Positions 10,015 to 18,232 of a DNA stretch of 64,000 bases are shown here, in pieces. A program made the position numbers and the translations under genes. The notes under the pieces were generated by a model that worked only from the letters and a program-made list of their open reading frames with translations, ran no database searches and was not told where the DNA came from. The stretch's first letter is position 1. Every line of letters begins with the position of its first letter. This DNA is from Aeromonas jandaei (GTDB lineage: Bacteria; Pseudomonadota; Gammaproteobacteria; Enterobacterales; Aeromonadaceae). The stretch covers positions 2,262,001-2,326,000 of the forward strand of contig NZ_CP149571.1 of the NCBI RefSeq assembly GCF_037890695.1. Reading direction: 5' to 3'.

Positions 10015-10295
10015 TTTCGTCTGAAAAACGGTAACTTGGCTGCGAACTTTTCGATTTTGAAAGGTGATTCGGATGAGTTCATCAAGTGCTTTCGGTTCTC
10101 CATCGAATCTTGATTAAAAACAACAGTAGAAGGCACTTTTTTGCTGTGCAGGTTTACAGAAAACGAGATAGAATCTGCCCCTTATCGGGCTGGTAGACTA
10201 TGTGTCGTTTGGTTTGGTACCCCTCTTTTGGCTATAAAATGCGAGCGGGTAACACAGTTATCGACCATCAAAACATAAAAATGCTGGAGGACACG
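10015..10295. other. O-antigen promoter region, no gene
   Basis: About 280 AT-richer bases between the acrAB terminator and the leader ORF. No coding frame stands out. TATAAA at 10233-10238 could be a -10 element for the O-antigen transcript, but no convincing -35 hexamer sits at 16-18 bases from it. The region probably holds the locus promoter. Confidence 0.4.
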
Positions 10296-10361
10296 ATGAC
10301 CAACAGCAAACAAAAATCGGTTAAAAGCAGCAAACTGGGGGCTGTAACCCAGGGGCGGTAG
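10296..10361 (+). CDS. Putative 21-residue leader peptide at the head of the O-antigen locus
   Basis: ATG at 10296 is preceded by GGAGG (10286-10290) at five bases, an excellent ribosome site. The frame encodes MTNSKQKSVKSSKLGAVTQG plus R and stops at TAG 10359-10361. The peptide is basic and lacks hydrophobic residues. The frame runs through the whole JUMPstart region and its stop codon lies inside the ops core. I do not recognise the peptide. It could be a regulatory leader that couples a ribosome to RNA polymerase at the ops pause. Alternatively it is a chance frame, but the ribosome site argues against that. Confidence 0.55.
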   Translation: MTNSKQKSVKSSKLGAVTQGR

Positions 10362-10363
10362 CC
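10326..10363 (+). promoter_or_regulatory. JUMPstart/ops element (RfaH recruitment site)
   Basis: GCTGTAA (10341-10347) followed by CAGGGGCGGTAGC (10350-10362) matches the conserved right half of JUMPstart elements found ahead of O-antigen and capsule operons. The ops core GGCGGTAGC is 10354-10362. The last bases of ops (GTG in E. coli) are CAC here. It lies about 175 bases upstream of rmlB, as expected for RfaH-dependent antitermination of a long polysaccharide operon. Confidence 0.85.
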
Positions 10364-10426
10364 ACTGTATTACCCATCTTTATGCTCAACAATTAAGCGG
10401 AATGGCAGCTCTGCCATAGTGTTAGT

Positions 10427-10460
10427 AACAGATGCTATCTGTTGATCTGTTGATTTTTTT
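10427..10460 (+). terminator. Possible attenuator between JUMPstart and rmlB
   Basis: AACAGAT (10427-10433) pairs with ATCTGTT (10437-10443) over a 3-base loop, and a run of seven Ts occupies 10454-10460. The 10-base gap before the T-run makes it a weak terminator. A second small hairpin, TGGCAG/CTGCCA, lies at 10403-10416. RfaH loaded at ops could allow read-through; this is inference. Confidence 0.35.
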
Positions 10461-10538
10461 GAGCTGCTCAAGCTGCTCACCGTTCTATACCCCCGATACC
10501 CAATTCCGTATTCACTCCTCGCAAGAGAACGCATATCT

Positions 10539-11645
10539 ATGAAAATTCTCGTTACCGGTGGCGCAGGCTTTATCGGCTCTGCCGTGGTGCGCCATATCAT
10601 CCGTGATACCCAGGATGCTGTTATCAATCTCGATAAACTCACCTATGCCGGCAATCTGGAATCCTTGGCCGATGTATCGACAAACGAGCGTTATGCGTTT
10701 GAGCAGGTCGATATCTGCAATCGTGCCGAGCTGGATCGGGTGTTTACCCTGCACCAGCCGGATGCGGTGATGCATCTGGCCGCCGAGAGCCATGTTGATC
10801 GCTCCATCACAGGGCCGGCTGATTTTATCGAGACCAATATCGTTGGCACCTATATGTTGCTGGAAGCGGCTCGCGCTTACTGGAACGGCCTGGACGAGGT
10901 TCGCAAGGCGGCCTTCCGCTTCCACCATATCTCCACCGACGAGGTATATGGCGATCTGCCTCATCCGGATGAAGTGGCTGCCGGTGAGCCATTGCCGCTC
11001 TTTACCGAGACCACCCCCTACGCCCCCAGCAGCCCCTATTCTGCCTCCAAGGCTTCCAGCGACCATCTGGTGCGCGCCTGGCGCCGCACCTACGGTCTGC
11101 CGACCATCGTCACCAACTGCTCCAACAACTACGGCCCTTATCACTTCCCCGAGAAGCTGATCCCGCTGGTCATTCTTAACGCGCTGGATGGCAAGCCTTT
11201 ACCTGTCTATGGCAAGGGCGACCAGATCCGTGACTGGCTCTACGTGGAAGATCACGCGCGCGCGCTCTACAAGGTGGTGATAACGGGCGTGGTCGGGGAG
11301 ACCTACAACATCGGCGGCCATAACGAGAAACAGAATCTGGAGGTGGTACACACCATCTGCGATCTGCTGGACGAAATGGTGCCGAAAGCGGGCTCTTACC
11401 GCGATCAAATCACCTATGTAGCGGATCGTCCCGGTCACGATCGCCGCTATGCGATCGATGCGACCAAGATGAGCCGTGAGCTGGCTTGGCAACCACAAGA
11501 AACGTTCGAGTCTGGCATTCGCAAAACCGTGCAGTGGTATCTGGATAACCAGCAGTGGGTGAGTAACATCAAGAGCGGCGCCTACCAATCCTGGATTGAG
11601 CAGCACTATTCCGCGATTGAACAGAACGATGGGGAGCGTGCCTGA
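10539..11645 (+). CDS. rmlB: dTDP-glucose 4,6-dehydratase
   Basis: Second enzyme of dTDP-L-rhamnose synthesis, turning dTDP-glucose into dTDP-4-keto-6-deoxyglucose with bound NAD+. This 368-residue protein has the Rossmann motif TGGAGFIG (residues 6-13), the STDEVYGDL segment and the catalytic YSASK (Tyr167, Lys171). It is a short-chain dehydrogenase of the extended type and is full length. The stop codon overlaps the rmlD start (TGATG). It is the first structural gene after the JUMPstart element. Confidence 0.97.
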   Translation: MKILVTGGAGFIGSAVVRHIIRDTQDAVINLDKLTYAGNLESLADVSTNERYAFEQVDICNRAELDRVFTLHQPDAVMHLAAESHVDRSITGPADFIETNIVGTYMLLEAARAYWNGLDEVRKAAFRFHHISTDEVYGDLPHPDEVAAGEPLPLFTETTPYAPSSPYSASKASSDHLVRAWRRTYGLPTIVTNCSNNYGPYHFPEKLIPLVILNALDGKPLPVYGKGDQIRDWLYVEDHARALYKVVITGVVGETYNIGGHNEKQNLEVVHTICDLLDEMVPKAGSYRDQITYVADRPGHDRRYAIDATKMSRELAWQPQETFESGIRKTVQWYLDNQQWVSNIKSGAYQSWIEQHYSAIEQNDGERA

Positions 11646-12532
11646 TGCATATTCTGCTGTTTGGCAAAAACGGCCAGGTAGGCTGGGAGCTGCAGCGCGC
11701 ACTGGCGCCGCTGGGGCGGATCACTGCCGTTGATTTTGACTCCACCGACTATTGCGGCGATTTCAGCAACCCGGCAGGGGTGGCCGAAACGGTACGTCTG
11801 GTCAAACCGGACGTGATTGTCAACGCCGCGGCCCATACCGCAGTGGACAAAGCAGAGAGCGAGCGGGAGTTTGCCGAACTGCTCAATGCCACCAGTGTGG
11901 CTGCTATCGCCAAAGAAGCGGAAGCATTGGGTGCCTGGTTGGTACATTACTCCACCGACTATGTGTTCGATGGCAGCGGTGAGCGCCCCTGGGTAGAAAC
12001 CGATGCAACGGCACCGCTTAACGTCTACGGCGAAACCAAGCTGGCGGGTGAACAAGGCGCCGCTATTTGCTCCCGTCACCTGATCTTCCGCACCAGCTGG
12101 GTCTACGCCGCCCGCGGTGCCAACTTTGCCAAGACCATGCTGCGTTTTGGTAAAGAGCGTAGCGAGATGTCGGTTGTCAATGACCAGTTCGGCACCCCGA
12201 CTGGCGCCGAGTTGCTGGCCGATTGTACCGCTCATGCGATCCGAGTTGCGCAGAGCAAACCCGAGGTCGCCGGGCTCTACCATCTGATTGCCTCTGGGGC
12301 CACCACCTGGTTTGACTACGCCCAGCTGGTGTTTGCCAAAGCCAGAGAGGCCGGGGTTGAACTTGCTGTCACGAAACTCAATGCGGTGCCGACCAGTGCC
12401 TTCCCGACTCCGGCCAAACGCCCCCATAACTCCCGCCTTGATACCGGTAAATTCCAGCGCACCTTCGATCTGGTGCTGCCGGAGTGGACCGTCGGTGTGG
12501 AGCGGATGTTGACCGAGATCCTCGGCAAATAA
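11645..12532 (+). CDS. rmlD: dTDP-4-dehydrorhamnose reductase
   Basis: Last enzyme of dTDP-L-rhamnose synthesis, reducing dTDP-4-keto-rhamnose with NAD(P)H. The 295-residue protein has an N-terminal nucleotide-binding GKNGQVGWEL, the STDYVFDG segment and the catalytic NVYGETK (Tyr128, Lys132). Full length. The ATG shares one base with the rmlB stop, so the two are translationally coupled. Two inverted repeats follow the stop codon (GCCAGGGA/TCCCTGGC at 12540-12568 and a GGTGTGGC/GCCACCC pair near 12590-12608), which may reduce transcription into the rmlA remnant. Confidence 0.97.
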   Translation: MHILLFGKNGQVGWELQRALAPLGRITAVDFDSTDYCGDFSNPAGVAETVRLVKPDVIVNAAAHTAVDKAESEREFAELLNATSVAAIAKEAEALGAWLVHYSTDYVFDGSGERPWVETDATAPLNVYGETKLAGEQGAAICSRHLIFRTSWVYAARGANFAKTMLRFGKERSEMSVVNDQFGTPTGAELLADCTAHAIRVAQSKPEVAGLYHLIASGATTWFDYAQLVFAKAREAGVELAVTKLNAVPTSAFPTPAKRPHNSRLDTGKFQRTFDLVLPEWTVGVERMLTEILGK

Positions 12533-12644
12533 ATCATTGGCCAGGGATGTGTTGAATGCCTCCCTGGCTGGCAGGGATAAAACAGAAAGGTGTGGCCACA
12601 AGCCACCCTTTTCTTTTGCAATTTAAAAATAAGAAACAAGCATC

Positions 12645-13258
12645 ATGACCAAACGTAAAGGCATTATTCTGGCCGGTGGCTCAGGCACCCGTCTCTATCC
12701 GGTGACCATGGCGGTGAGCAAGCAGCAGCTGCCCATCTATCTATGACAAGCCGATGTCTGCTACCCGCTGACTACCCTGATGTTGGCCGATATTCGCGAT
12801 ATTTTGATCATCAGCACCCTGCAAGCTCTACCCGTTTTGAGTAATTGCAGGGTGATGGCAGCCAGTGGGGCCTGAACTTGCAATACAAGGTTCAGCCGCG
12901 CTCGGCAGAGTTGGCCCAGGCCTTAATTATGGGTAAAGCGTTAATCCCTGTGTAGGTACTGGGTGACAATATCTTTACGGCTACGACCTACAGAGGCAAT
13001 TGGAGACAGTCGCGGCCAAAGAGAGATGTACTACAACCGTCTTTGCCTGCCACGTGCTGACCTAGAACGTTATGGGGTGGTGGAATTTGATAAAGAGGGT
13101 ACCACTATCTCTTTGGAAGAGAAGCCACTTAAGCGGAAGAACAACTATACGGTCACTGGTCTCTATTTTTACGACAACAGCGTGGTGGACAGCGCCAAGA
13201 GCCTGAAGCCATCGTTCTGTGGAGATGCCGACCAGTTACGAGTGCTCGCCAATACGTA
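12645..13258 (+). pseudogene. rmlA: Degenerate rmlA (glucose-1-phosphate thymidylyltransferase)
   Basis: The start is normal: [17 protein letters not shown] is the RmlA nucleotide-binding signature. The frame then stops after PIYL at about 12746. Pieces of the family follow in shifting frames: LTTLMLADIRDILIIST, GDNIF, and from 13066 [20 protein letters not shown] with TGLYFYDN. At least four frame breaks or stops are visible. About 70 codons between GDNIF and RYGVVEF are lost or scrambled. The sequence ends after SLKPS, so the last ~90 residues are missing. The protein cannot be functional. Its neighbours rmlB, rmlD and rmlC are intact, so any dTDP-rhamnose synthesis needs an rmlA/rffH gene elsewhere. 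Confidence 0.93.
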
Positions 13259-13406
13259 AGCAACAAATAATATATGCTATGGTTCCTCGCCACGCCGCTA
13301 GGTGTGTGACTCGAGTGGTGTTTTCGAGCAGAAGGATACGTTGTCAAGTAACGGCCTAGACAGTCAACAGCAAGCGGCCATCTGATTTTTTCGTATGGAT
13401 TTATCA

Positions 13407-13946
13407 ATGCAATATCGTACAACATCGCTGGTGGGGGTTATGATTCTTACGCCCACAACTTTTTCTGATCATCGTGGCAAATTTCGCGAGTGTTTTCGTC
13501 AAGATGAGTTTGAGCAACACTGTGGCTATTATCCGCTGGTGCAAGACAATCTAAGTCGTTCTGTCGGGGGCACTTTGCGTGGCTTGCATTACCAACGTAG
13601 CCGACCACAAGGTAAACTGGTGCAGGTCATTAGCGGAACCATTTTTGATGTGGTGGTTGATATTCGGTCTGCATCGCCCACATACGGGCAATGGTTGGGT
13701 CGTCGATTAAATGCAGAACTCGGTGAGCTTATCTGGATTCCTCCTGGTTTTGCGCACGGTTTTTATGTGGTCAGTGATAGCGCTGATGTTTTTTACAGAT
13801 GTAGCGATTATTATCATCCCAATGATGAAGCTGCTATTCGATGGGATAGCCCTAACCTAGCGATCAAATGGCCACTATCTGAACAGTGGCCTTTATTGCT
13901 GTCGGATAAAGACCGCCAAGCCCCTTTTTTTGTTGGTGCCCCTTAA
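13407..13946 (+). CDS. rmlC: dTDP-4-dehydrorhamnose 3,5-epimerase
   Basis: Third enzyme of the dTDP-L-rhamnose pathway, a cupin-fold epimerase. The 179-residue product has the catalytic histidine in TLRGLHYQ (His61), the tyrosine in FYRCSDYY (Tyr130) and the GELIWIPPGFAHGFYV strand. Full length and apparently functional. Two in-frame starts exist, ATG 13395 and ATG 13407. Neither has a strong ribosome site; 13407 gives the usual N-terminus. It is clearly AT-richer than rmlB and rmlD, suggesting a different origin. It lies 150 bases after the rmlA remnant. Confidence 0.93.
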   Translation: MQYRTTSLVGVMILTPTTFSDHRGKFRECFRQDEFEQHCGYYPLVQDNLSRSVGGTLRGLHYQRSRPQGKLVQVISGTIFDVVVDIRSASPTYGQWLGRRLNAELGELIWIPPGFAHGFYVVSDSADVFYRCSDYYHPNDEAAIRWDSPNLAIKWPLSEQWPLLLSDKDRQAPFFVGAP

Positions 13947-13994
13947 TGGTAATCATGTTGTAATATTTTTAACATTAACAATGAAGAGAGAAAG

Positions 13995-15053
13995 ATGAGC
14001 AAAAAAACGCCAATTATTCCTGAGCCGTGGGTACAAGTATCTACATCAGATGAGATAGATCTGCGAGAGTTGGTGCTGGTGCTGTGGCGTCAAAAAGTTC
14101 TGATATTGTTGGTGACTGGCGTGTTTGCTATGGGAGGTATTGCCTATGCTCTATTGTCGCCACAAGTTTGGTCGGCCAAGGCGGTGATCTTTGCGCCGCG
14201 TAGCGAAGATCTGCGTCCTCTATCACGAATGGCCAACCAAGCTACACTGTTTGGGATAAGCGGTTTTCCCAGTGGACAGGAGTTGTATGATGAGTTCGTT
14301 CGTGAGTTCAACTCTTATGAGAATCGTCGCGATTTTTTGAAGGGCAGTTCCTTCTTCCAAGAACAAGTTCAGTCGGCTCAGTTGGATTCGCGTGAACAAC
14401 GCCTGTGGTTACGTAAGTGGGCCGAGTTAATCACTGCTGAGGCCGTGGATAGAAAAGGGGAAAAACCAGGGATTATCATTACGAGCAGTGCAGAAAATTC
14501 AAGTCAGGCATTAACGTTGCTGGAAACCTATATTCAATTCATTATTTCAAAGCAACAGCACGAAATAGTCAGTAAACTGAAGGAAAAACAGTCAGCTGAT
14601 ATTTCTATTTTGAACACTAGCTTGCAATTAATCAAAGAAGATGCCGAACGTGCGTTAAAAAGTGATATTGATAATCTGACTCTGACTATATCAATTGCCA
14701 AAGCTGCTGGCGTTGAGCAACCACTGACTAACTATAATAACGATGATCGCTTTGCACTCACTTTAGGCACTAAAGGGTTGGAAGAAAAACTGAAGGTGCT
14801 CAAAACTCTAGATCTGGCCACATATCAACCTAAATTAACCGAGCTTCAGGTGAAGATTGATCGTCTCAAGCTTGTCAAAATGGATGATATTAGCTTCAGA
14901 CCCTTCTCGTATCTTGATGCTCCAGAAGAGCCACTAAGCCGTGATAAACCCAAACGTCCATTGATAGTGGTATTGGCAACCCTTCTCGGTGGTATGCTGG
15001 GGGTCGCAATTGTGCTGGTACGCCATGCTTTTCGTCGGCCAGAAGCAGCATAA
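13995..15053 (+). CDS. wzz: O-antigen chain-length determinant (Wzz-type)
   Basis: A 352-residue inner-membrane polysaccharide co-polymerase. It has TM1 at about residues 32-52, a long periplasmic helical region, and near the C-terminus the proline-rich EEPLSRDKPKRPLIVVLATL leading into TM2 with the usual GGMLG. Wzz sets the modal chain length of Wzy-polymerised O antigen. GAGAGAAAG precedes the ATG. AT-rich like its neighbours. No wzx or wzy gene is present nearby, so its substrate system is missing from this locus. Confidence 0.88.
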   Translation: MSKKTPIIPEPWVQVSTSDEIDLRELVLVLWRQKVLILLVTGVFAMGGIAYALLSPQVWSAKAVIFAPRSEDLRPLSRMANQATLFGISGFPSGQELYDEFVREFNSYENRRDFLKGSSFFQEQVQSAQLDSREQRLWLRKWAELITAEAVDRKGEKPGIIITSSAENSSQALTLLETYIQFIISKQQHEIVSKLKEKQSADISILNTSLQLIKEDAERALKSDIDNLTLTISIAKAAGVEQPLTNYNNDDRFALTLGTKGLEEKLKVLKTLDLATYQPKLTELQVKIDRLKLVKMDDISFRPFSYLDAPEEPLSRDKPKRPLIVVLATLLGGMLGVAIVLVRHAFRRPEAA

Positions 15054-15153
15054 TGTGAGTGGTTGACTTAGTGGAGGGGGCTATTTGCCCCCTTTCTTTT
15101 TATCTATCTTTTCGGTGCCCTTTCAGTTTTGGGTCTGCTTCAGGAACTGGGCT

Positions 15154-16896
15154 ATGACGTTAACGCGAATCATGATGATTTTAAGCGTGCTCTACTGGCT
15201 GATGGGCATGCACTTTTTTATGCACAACCCGGGCGGTGCTGGGCTATATCTTCCCTTTAATGCATGGGGATGGACCTTTGCCTCGTTGGTTATTGGACTA
15301 GGACTGTGGCAGGTGACGCTACGCCAGCGCCTGGTATTTTCTTCATTACAGGCTGGGTTATGGATAGGGGCTTTTTTACTGCTGTTCCCTATGCTCTATC
15401 CAGGCTTTGCACTTAAGGATTTTGCCATTCCCAGATTGCTGGGGCTGTTTGCTGGTCTGCTGTTTTTATTTGGGCTCTATCAATGGCGATTTAATCGGTT
15501 GCAGCGTGACCGATTGCTCTATCTCGTCTTGATTGCGATCGCGATAGAGGCTGTGATTGGTCTGGTGCAGTTTTATCTACTGACCCCGGGCAACTGGATT
15601 GGCTATGACACCAAGGCCAATCGCCCTTACGGGATCTTTCAACAGCCCAATGTGATGGCAACCTTTATGGCAACCGGGGTTGCTCTTGCTATCTGGTTGG
15701 AATTACGTAGCGATGGGAGTCGCTTGCTGATGACTCTGCGCTATGGTGTCATTCTATCTGTGACACTGTTGCTGGTTGTTTTGCAATCCCGGGTGGGGCA
15801 ATTGGGTGGCCTGTTAGCCCTGTTTTTATTGCTACCGCAACTCCATCGTCACCAATTGCTTTGGCGTGTATTGGCTCTGGTTATGTTAGCGGTAGTGATT
15901 GGCTTGCTATCACAATACTGGATGGAGGGAGCCAAGCGTGGCCTAGCGATTTATCAATCTGGAGGTATGCGATCCATTTATTGGCCCTACGCAATAAAGC
16001 TGATTTTACAGGCACCCTGGACTGGATGGGGATATGGCAGTTTTGAGTCTGTATTCCTGCATCACTATATGGCGGATAAAGCGCTGAATCCGGCTATGGT
16101 GCAGATAGAATACAATCTTGACCATCCTCACAATGAATTTCTCTACTGGGCTGTTGAAGGTGGCATTGCCCCTATGATCGGAATGGTGATCATGGGGGGA
16201 GCATTATTGTGGCGGCTAAGCAAGACAAGATTGAGTCATGGAATGGCGTTGTTGGCGCTGGTTACACCCATCTTGTTGCATACCCAGACAGAATATCCTC
16301 TCTATCATGCTATCGCATTGTGGTGGCTGCTTCTGACGTTGATTTACATCATTGATGCTGAGGTTGAAGAAGCTGCCCTTACCAATGATGGGCGTACCAC
16401 ATGGTGGGAATTTGAGTGTCGCCCTTGGTTGTTATTGCGTTTTATGGCAATTGCGATTCCTCTGGTCGTGGTTCCTTTTATGCTGACTGCGATCCATACC
16501 GCCTGGGTAGTTACCAAATATGAGCGAGGTGGCTATAAGGAGCCGACCTTGTTGCTGGATATAGTCAATCCAATGGCATGGTTGACCAGAGTTGAGTTCG
16601 ATGTGAACTCGGTTCGTCTTATGGTCGGTTTGCGGACCCATAACAAAGGTGAACTTGACGCTTATCTTGATTGGGGCAAAGAGTTTGTTCGCCATACGCC
16701 AAGAGCCAATATATACGCCAATATGGTCATAGCTCTTAATGCGCTGGGGCGGATTGAGGAGGCCAATGCACTGCGTCATGAGGCATTGGTGCTATACCCA
16801 ACCGAGCCTTTATTGACAGGCTCTGTAGCCACCTCAGTGATCAATAGCGTTGATCAGCGAGCCAATAGTGCAGCAAAGGAAGCCAAGGGGCAGTAA
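15154..16896 (+). CDS. O-antigen ligase / PglL-type O-oligosaccharyltransferase
   Basis: A 580-residue protein with about 11-12 TM segments. The Wzy_C/WaaL motif DHPHNEFLYWAVEGG is at residues ~323-337, and RPYGIFQQPNVMATFMATG is typical of PglL-type ligases. The C-terminal ~110 residues are soluble and Wzy_C_2-like. It should transfer a lipid-linked glycan to lipid A core or to a protein such as pilin. The PglL-like features favour protein as acceptor, but sequence alone does not settle it. An open frame extends to 15085. The ATG at 15154 has AGGA nine bases upstream and starts just before TM1. Confidence 0.8.
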   Translation: MTLTRIMMILSVLYWLMGMHFFMHNPGGAGLYLPFNAWGWTFASLVIGLGLWQVTLRQRLVFSSLQAGLWIGAFLLLFPMLYPGFALKDFAIPRLLGLFAGLLFLFGLYQWRFNRLQRDRLLYLVLIAIAIEAVIGLVQFYLLTPGNWIGYDTKANRPYGIFQQPNVMATFMATGVALAIWLELRSDGSRLLMTLRYGVILSVTLLLVVLQSRVGQLGGLLALFLLLPQLHRHQLLWRVLALVMLAVVIGLLSQYWMEGAKRGLAIYQSGGMRSIYWPYAIKLILQAPWTGWGYGSFESVFLHHYMADKALNPAMVQIEYNLDHPHNEFLYWAVEGGIAPMIGMVIMGGALLWRLSKTRLSHGMALLALVTPILLHTQTEYPLYHAIALWWLLLTLIYIIDAEVEEAALTNDGRTTWWEFECRPWLLLRFMAIAIPLVVVPFMLTAIHTAWVVTKYERGGYKEPTLLLDIVNPMAWLTRVEFDVNSVRLMVGLRTHNKGELDAYLDWGKEFVRHTPRANIYANMVIALNALGRIEEANALRHEALVLYPTEPLLTGSVATSVINSVDQRANSAAKEAKGQ

Positions 16897-17436
16897 TCTC
16901 ACGGGAAAGCCAGTTCTTAAAGTGCTGCCTTTCCTATTGGTTACTACCTTTGCAGCTGTATAAATCAAGAACCAGCTATCTGGGTCATCATAACATGATG
17001 ATTTATATGGATAAGATGATTTTTTGATGGCAATTTCTTCGAGGGCTTAATTGGGGAAGGGGTATATCATTAACCACTGAGTTTGCAGACCTACTCTCCT
17101 GATTTGATATAGTGGATTGTATTGCATTGTGCTTTTTATTAAGGTATTTCTCATGTCTATCAAACATAGACTTGGCCGATGTAGAGTGGGATCATCGGCA
17201 CTATGTGGTAATTATGAGTCTATCTTTGTCGTTTATTTAGCCTTGTTTTTTCAGAACGGCAGCCTAGCATAAGCGTGTTTCATCTATTATCTGTGTTCTC
17301 TTTTGCGAACACAGACAACCACCGCTGACTTAACTGCGAATAAAAAGCTTGAAGTAAATAAAAACTGTATGTTGTCGTGAATTGTCCATGCTATTCTAAA
17401 ACCGTTATCTCTGTGACCGATTTTTGTGAGGAAATA
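16897..17436. other. AT-rich spacer between the ligase and hns genes
   Basis: 540 bases with no recognisable gene. A 39-codon frame at 17153 has no family resemblance. An inverted repeat GCCGATG (17175-17181) / CATCGGC (17193-17199) lies in it. The last ~100 bases are very AT-rich and presumably form the hns promoter. Confidence 0.5.
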
Positions 17437-17847
17437 ATGAACGAGTTTCTGAAGGTTCTGCTGAACATTCGTAGTCTGCGTGCGGCTATTCGTGAGCTGC
17501 CGTTTGAGCAATTGCTGGAAGCGAAAGAGAAGTTTGATCTGGTTTATCAAGAGCGCGCTGATTCTGTTGAGCAGGAGCGTGCGGAACAGGAAGAGCGTCA
17601 GCGCAAGCTGAGCGAGTTCACTGAAATGCTGCAGCAGGCAGGTATTGATCCCCGCGAACTACTGGCAACTGCTGCTGCCCCTGCTGCCTCTACTGGCGCA
17701 ACCAAGAGCAAGCGTGCTCCGCGCCCACCGAAATACAAATATCAGGAAGATGGTCAGGAGAAAACCTGGACCGGTCAAGGGCGCATGCCGAAAGCCATTG
17801 CCGCTCAAGTTGAGCAGGGCAAAGATCTGAACGATTTCCTGATCTGA
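17437..17847 (+). CDS. hns: H-NS family nucleoid protein
   Basis: A 136-residue xenogeneic silencer, close to the 137 residues of E. coli H-NS. The N-terminal ~65 residues are an oligomerising coiled coil (LLNIRSLRAAIRELPFEQLL). After a flexible Ala-rich linker comes the DNA-binding domain KYKYQEDGQEKTW with TGQGRMPKAI, carrying the AT-hook-like QGR motif. The start ATG 17437 has GTGAGGAA upstream; the frame extends to 17377 without a better start. It lies next to the AT-rich O-antigen segment, the type of DNA it binds. A hairpin terminator follows. Confidence 0.94.
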   Translation: MNEFLKVLLNIRSLRAAIRELPFEQLLEAKEKFDLVYQERADSVEQERAEQEERQRKLSEFTEMLQQAGIDPRELLATAAAPAASTGATKSKRAPRPPKYKYQEDGQEKTWTGQGRMPKAIAAQVEQGKDLNDFLI

Positions 17848-17868
17848 TTTTGTCAGTTTGGATATTCG

Positions 17869-17898
17869 ATAATGCCGCCTCTGTGCGGCATTATTTTT
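17869..17898 (+). terminator. hns terminator
   Basis: Arms ATAATGCCGC (17869-17878) and GCGGCATTAT (17885-17894) with a 6-base loop and a T-run to 17898. Confidence 0.9.
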
Positions 17899-18232
17899 GT
17901 CTGCTGCATATTCTCACTGCATTATTCAATCCGCTCACCACTCGTTTTCCTCCCTCTTTATGAACTGGTTCTCCGTAAACCTTATCTCTAGCATTTTATG
18001 AGCTGCGATAAATGCAGGTAGTGCGCGGCTCGATCCCGACAAGGGTTGTTTGCCTTGTATGTCTTTGCTTCAAAATGATGGGAAGGGGAATATGACAACA
18101 GAAACAAAACTGCACCAAGCGTTATCTCTCATCCTGCATATTTCTAGATAAGGGAGAGCGTTGGAGGGGGGGGAGTAAAAATGGGGGTAATGTACAAGGC
18201 CCCACCCGCTTTCACGAGGTGGGGCATGTTGA
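17899..18232. other. Spacer between hns and the OMF gene
   Basis: No gene seen. At 18199-18225 an inverted repeat GCCCCACC/GGTGGGGC lies just past the stop codon of the minus-strand OMF gene. It may be its terminator although no T-run follows. Confidence 0.45.

Noticed and set aside
10427..10460. Strong intrinsic terminator before rmlB
   Set aside because: The T-run starts ten bases after the stem, so I list it only as a possible weak attenuator.
12963..13259. 98-codon frame as an independent gene
   Set aside because: Its translation is the RYGVVEF...TGLYFYDN part of RmlA; it is a fragment of the pseudogene.
17153..17272. 39-codon frame upstream of hns
   Set aside because: No ribosome site and no resemblance to any family; treated as spacer.
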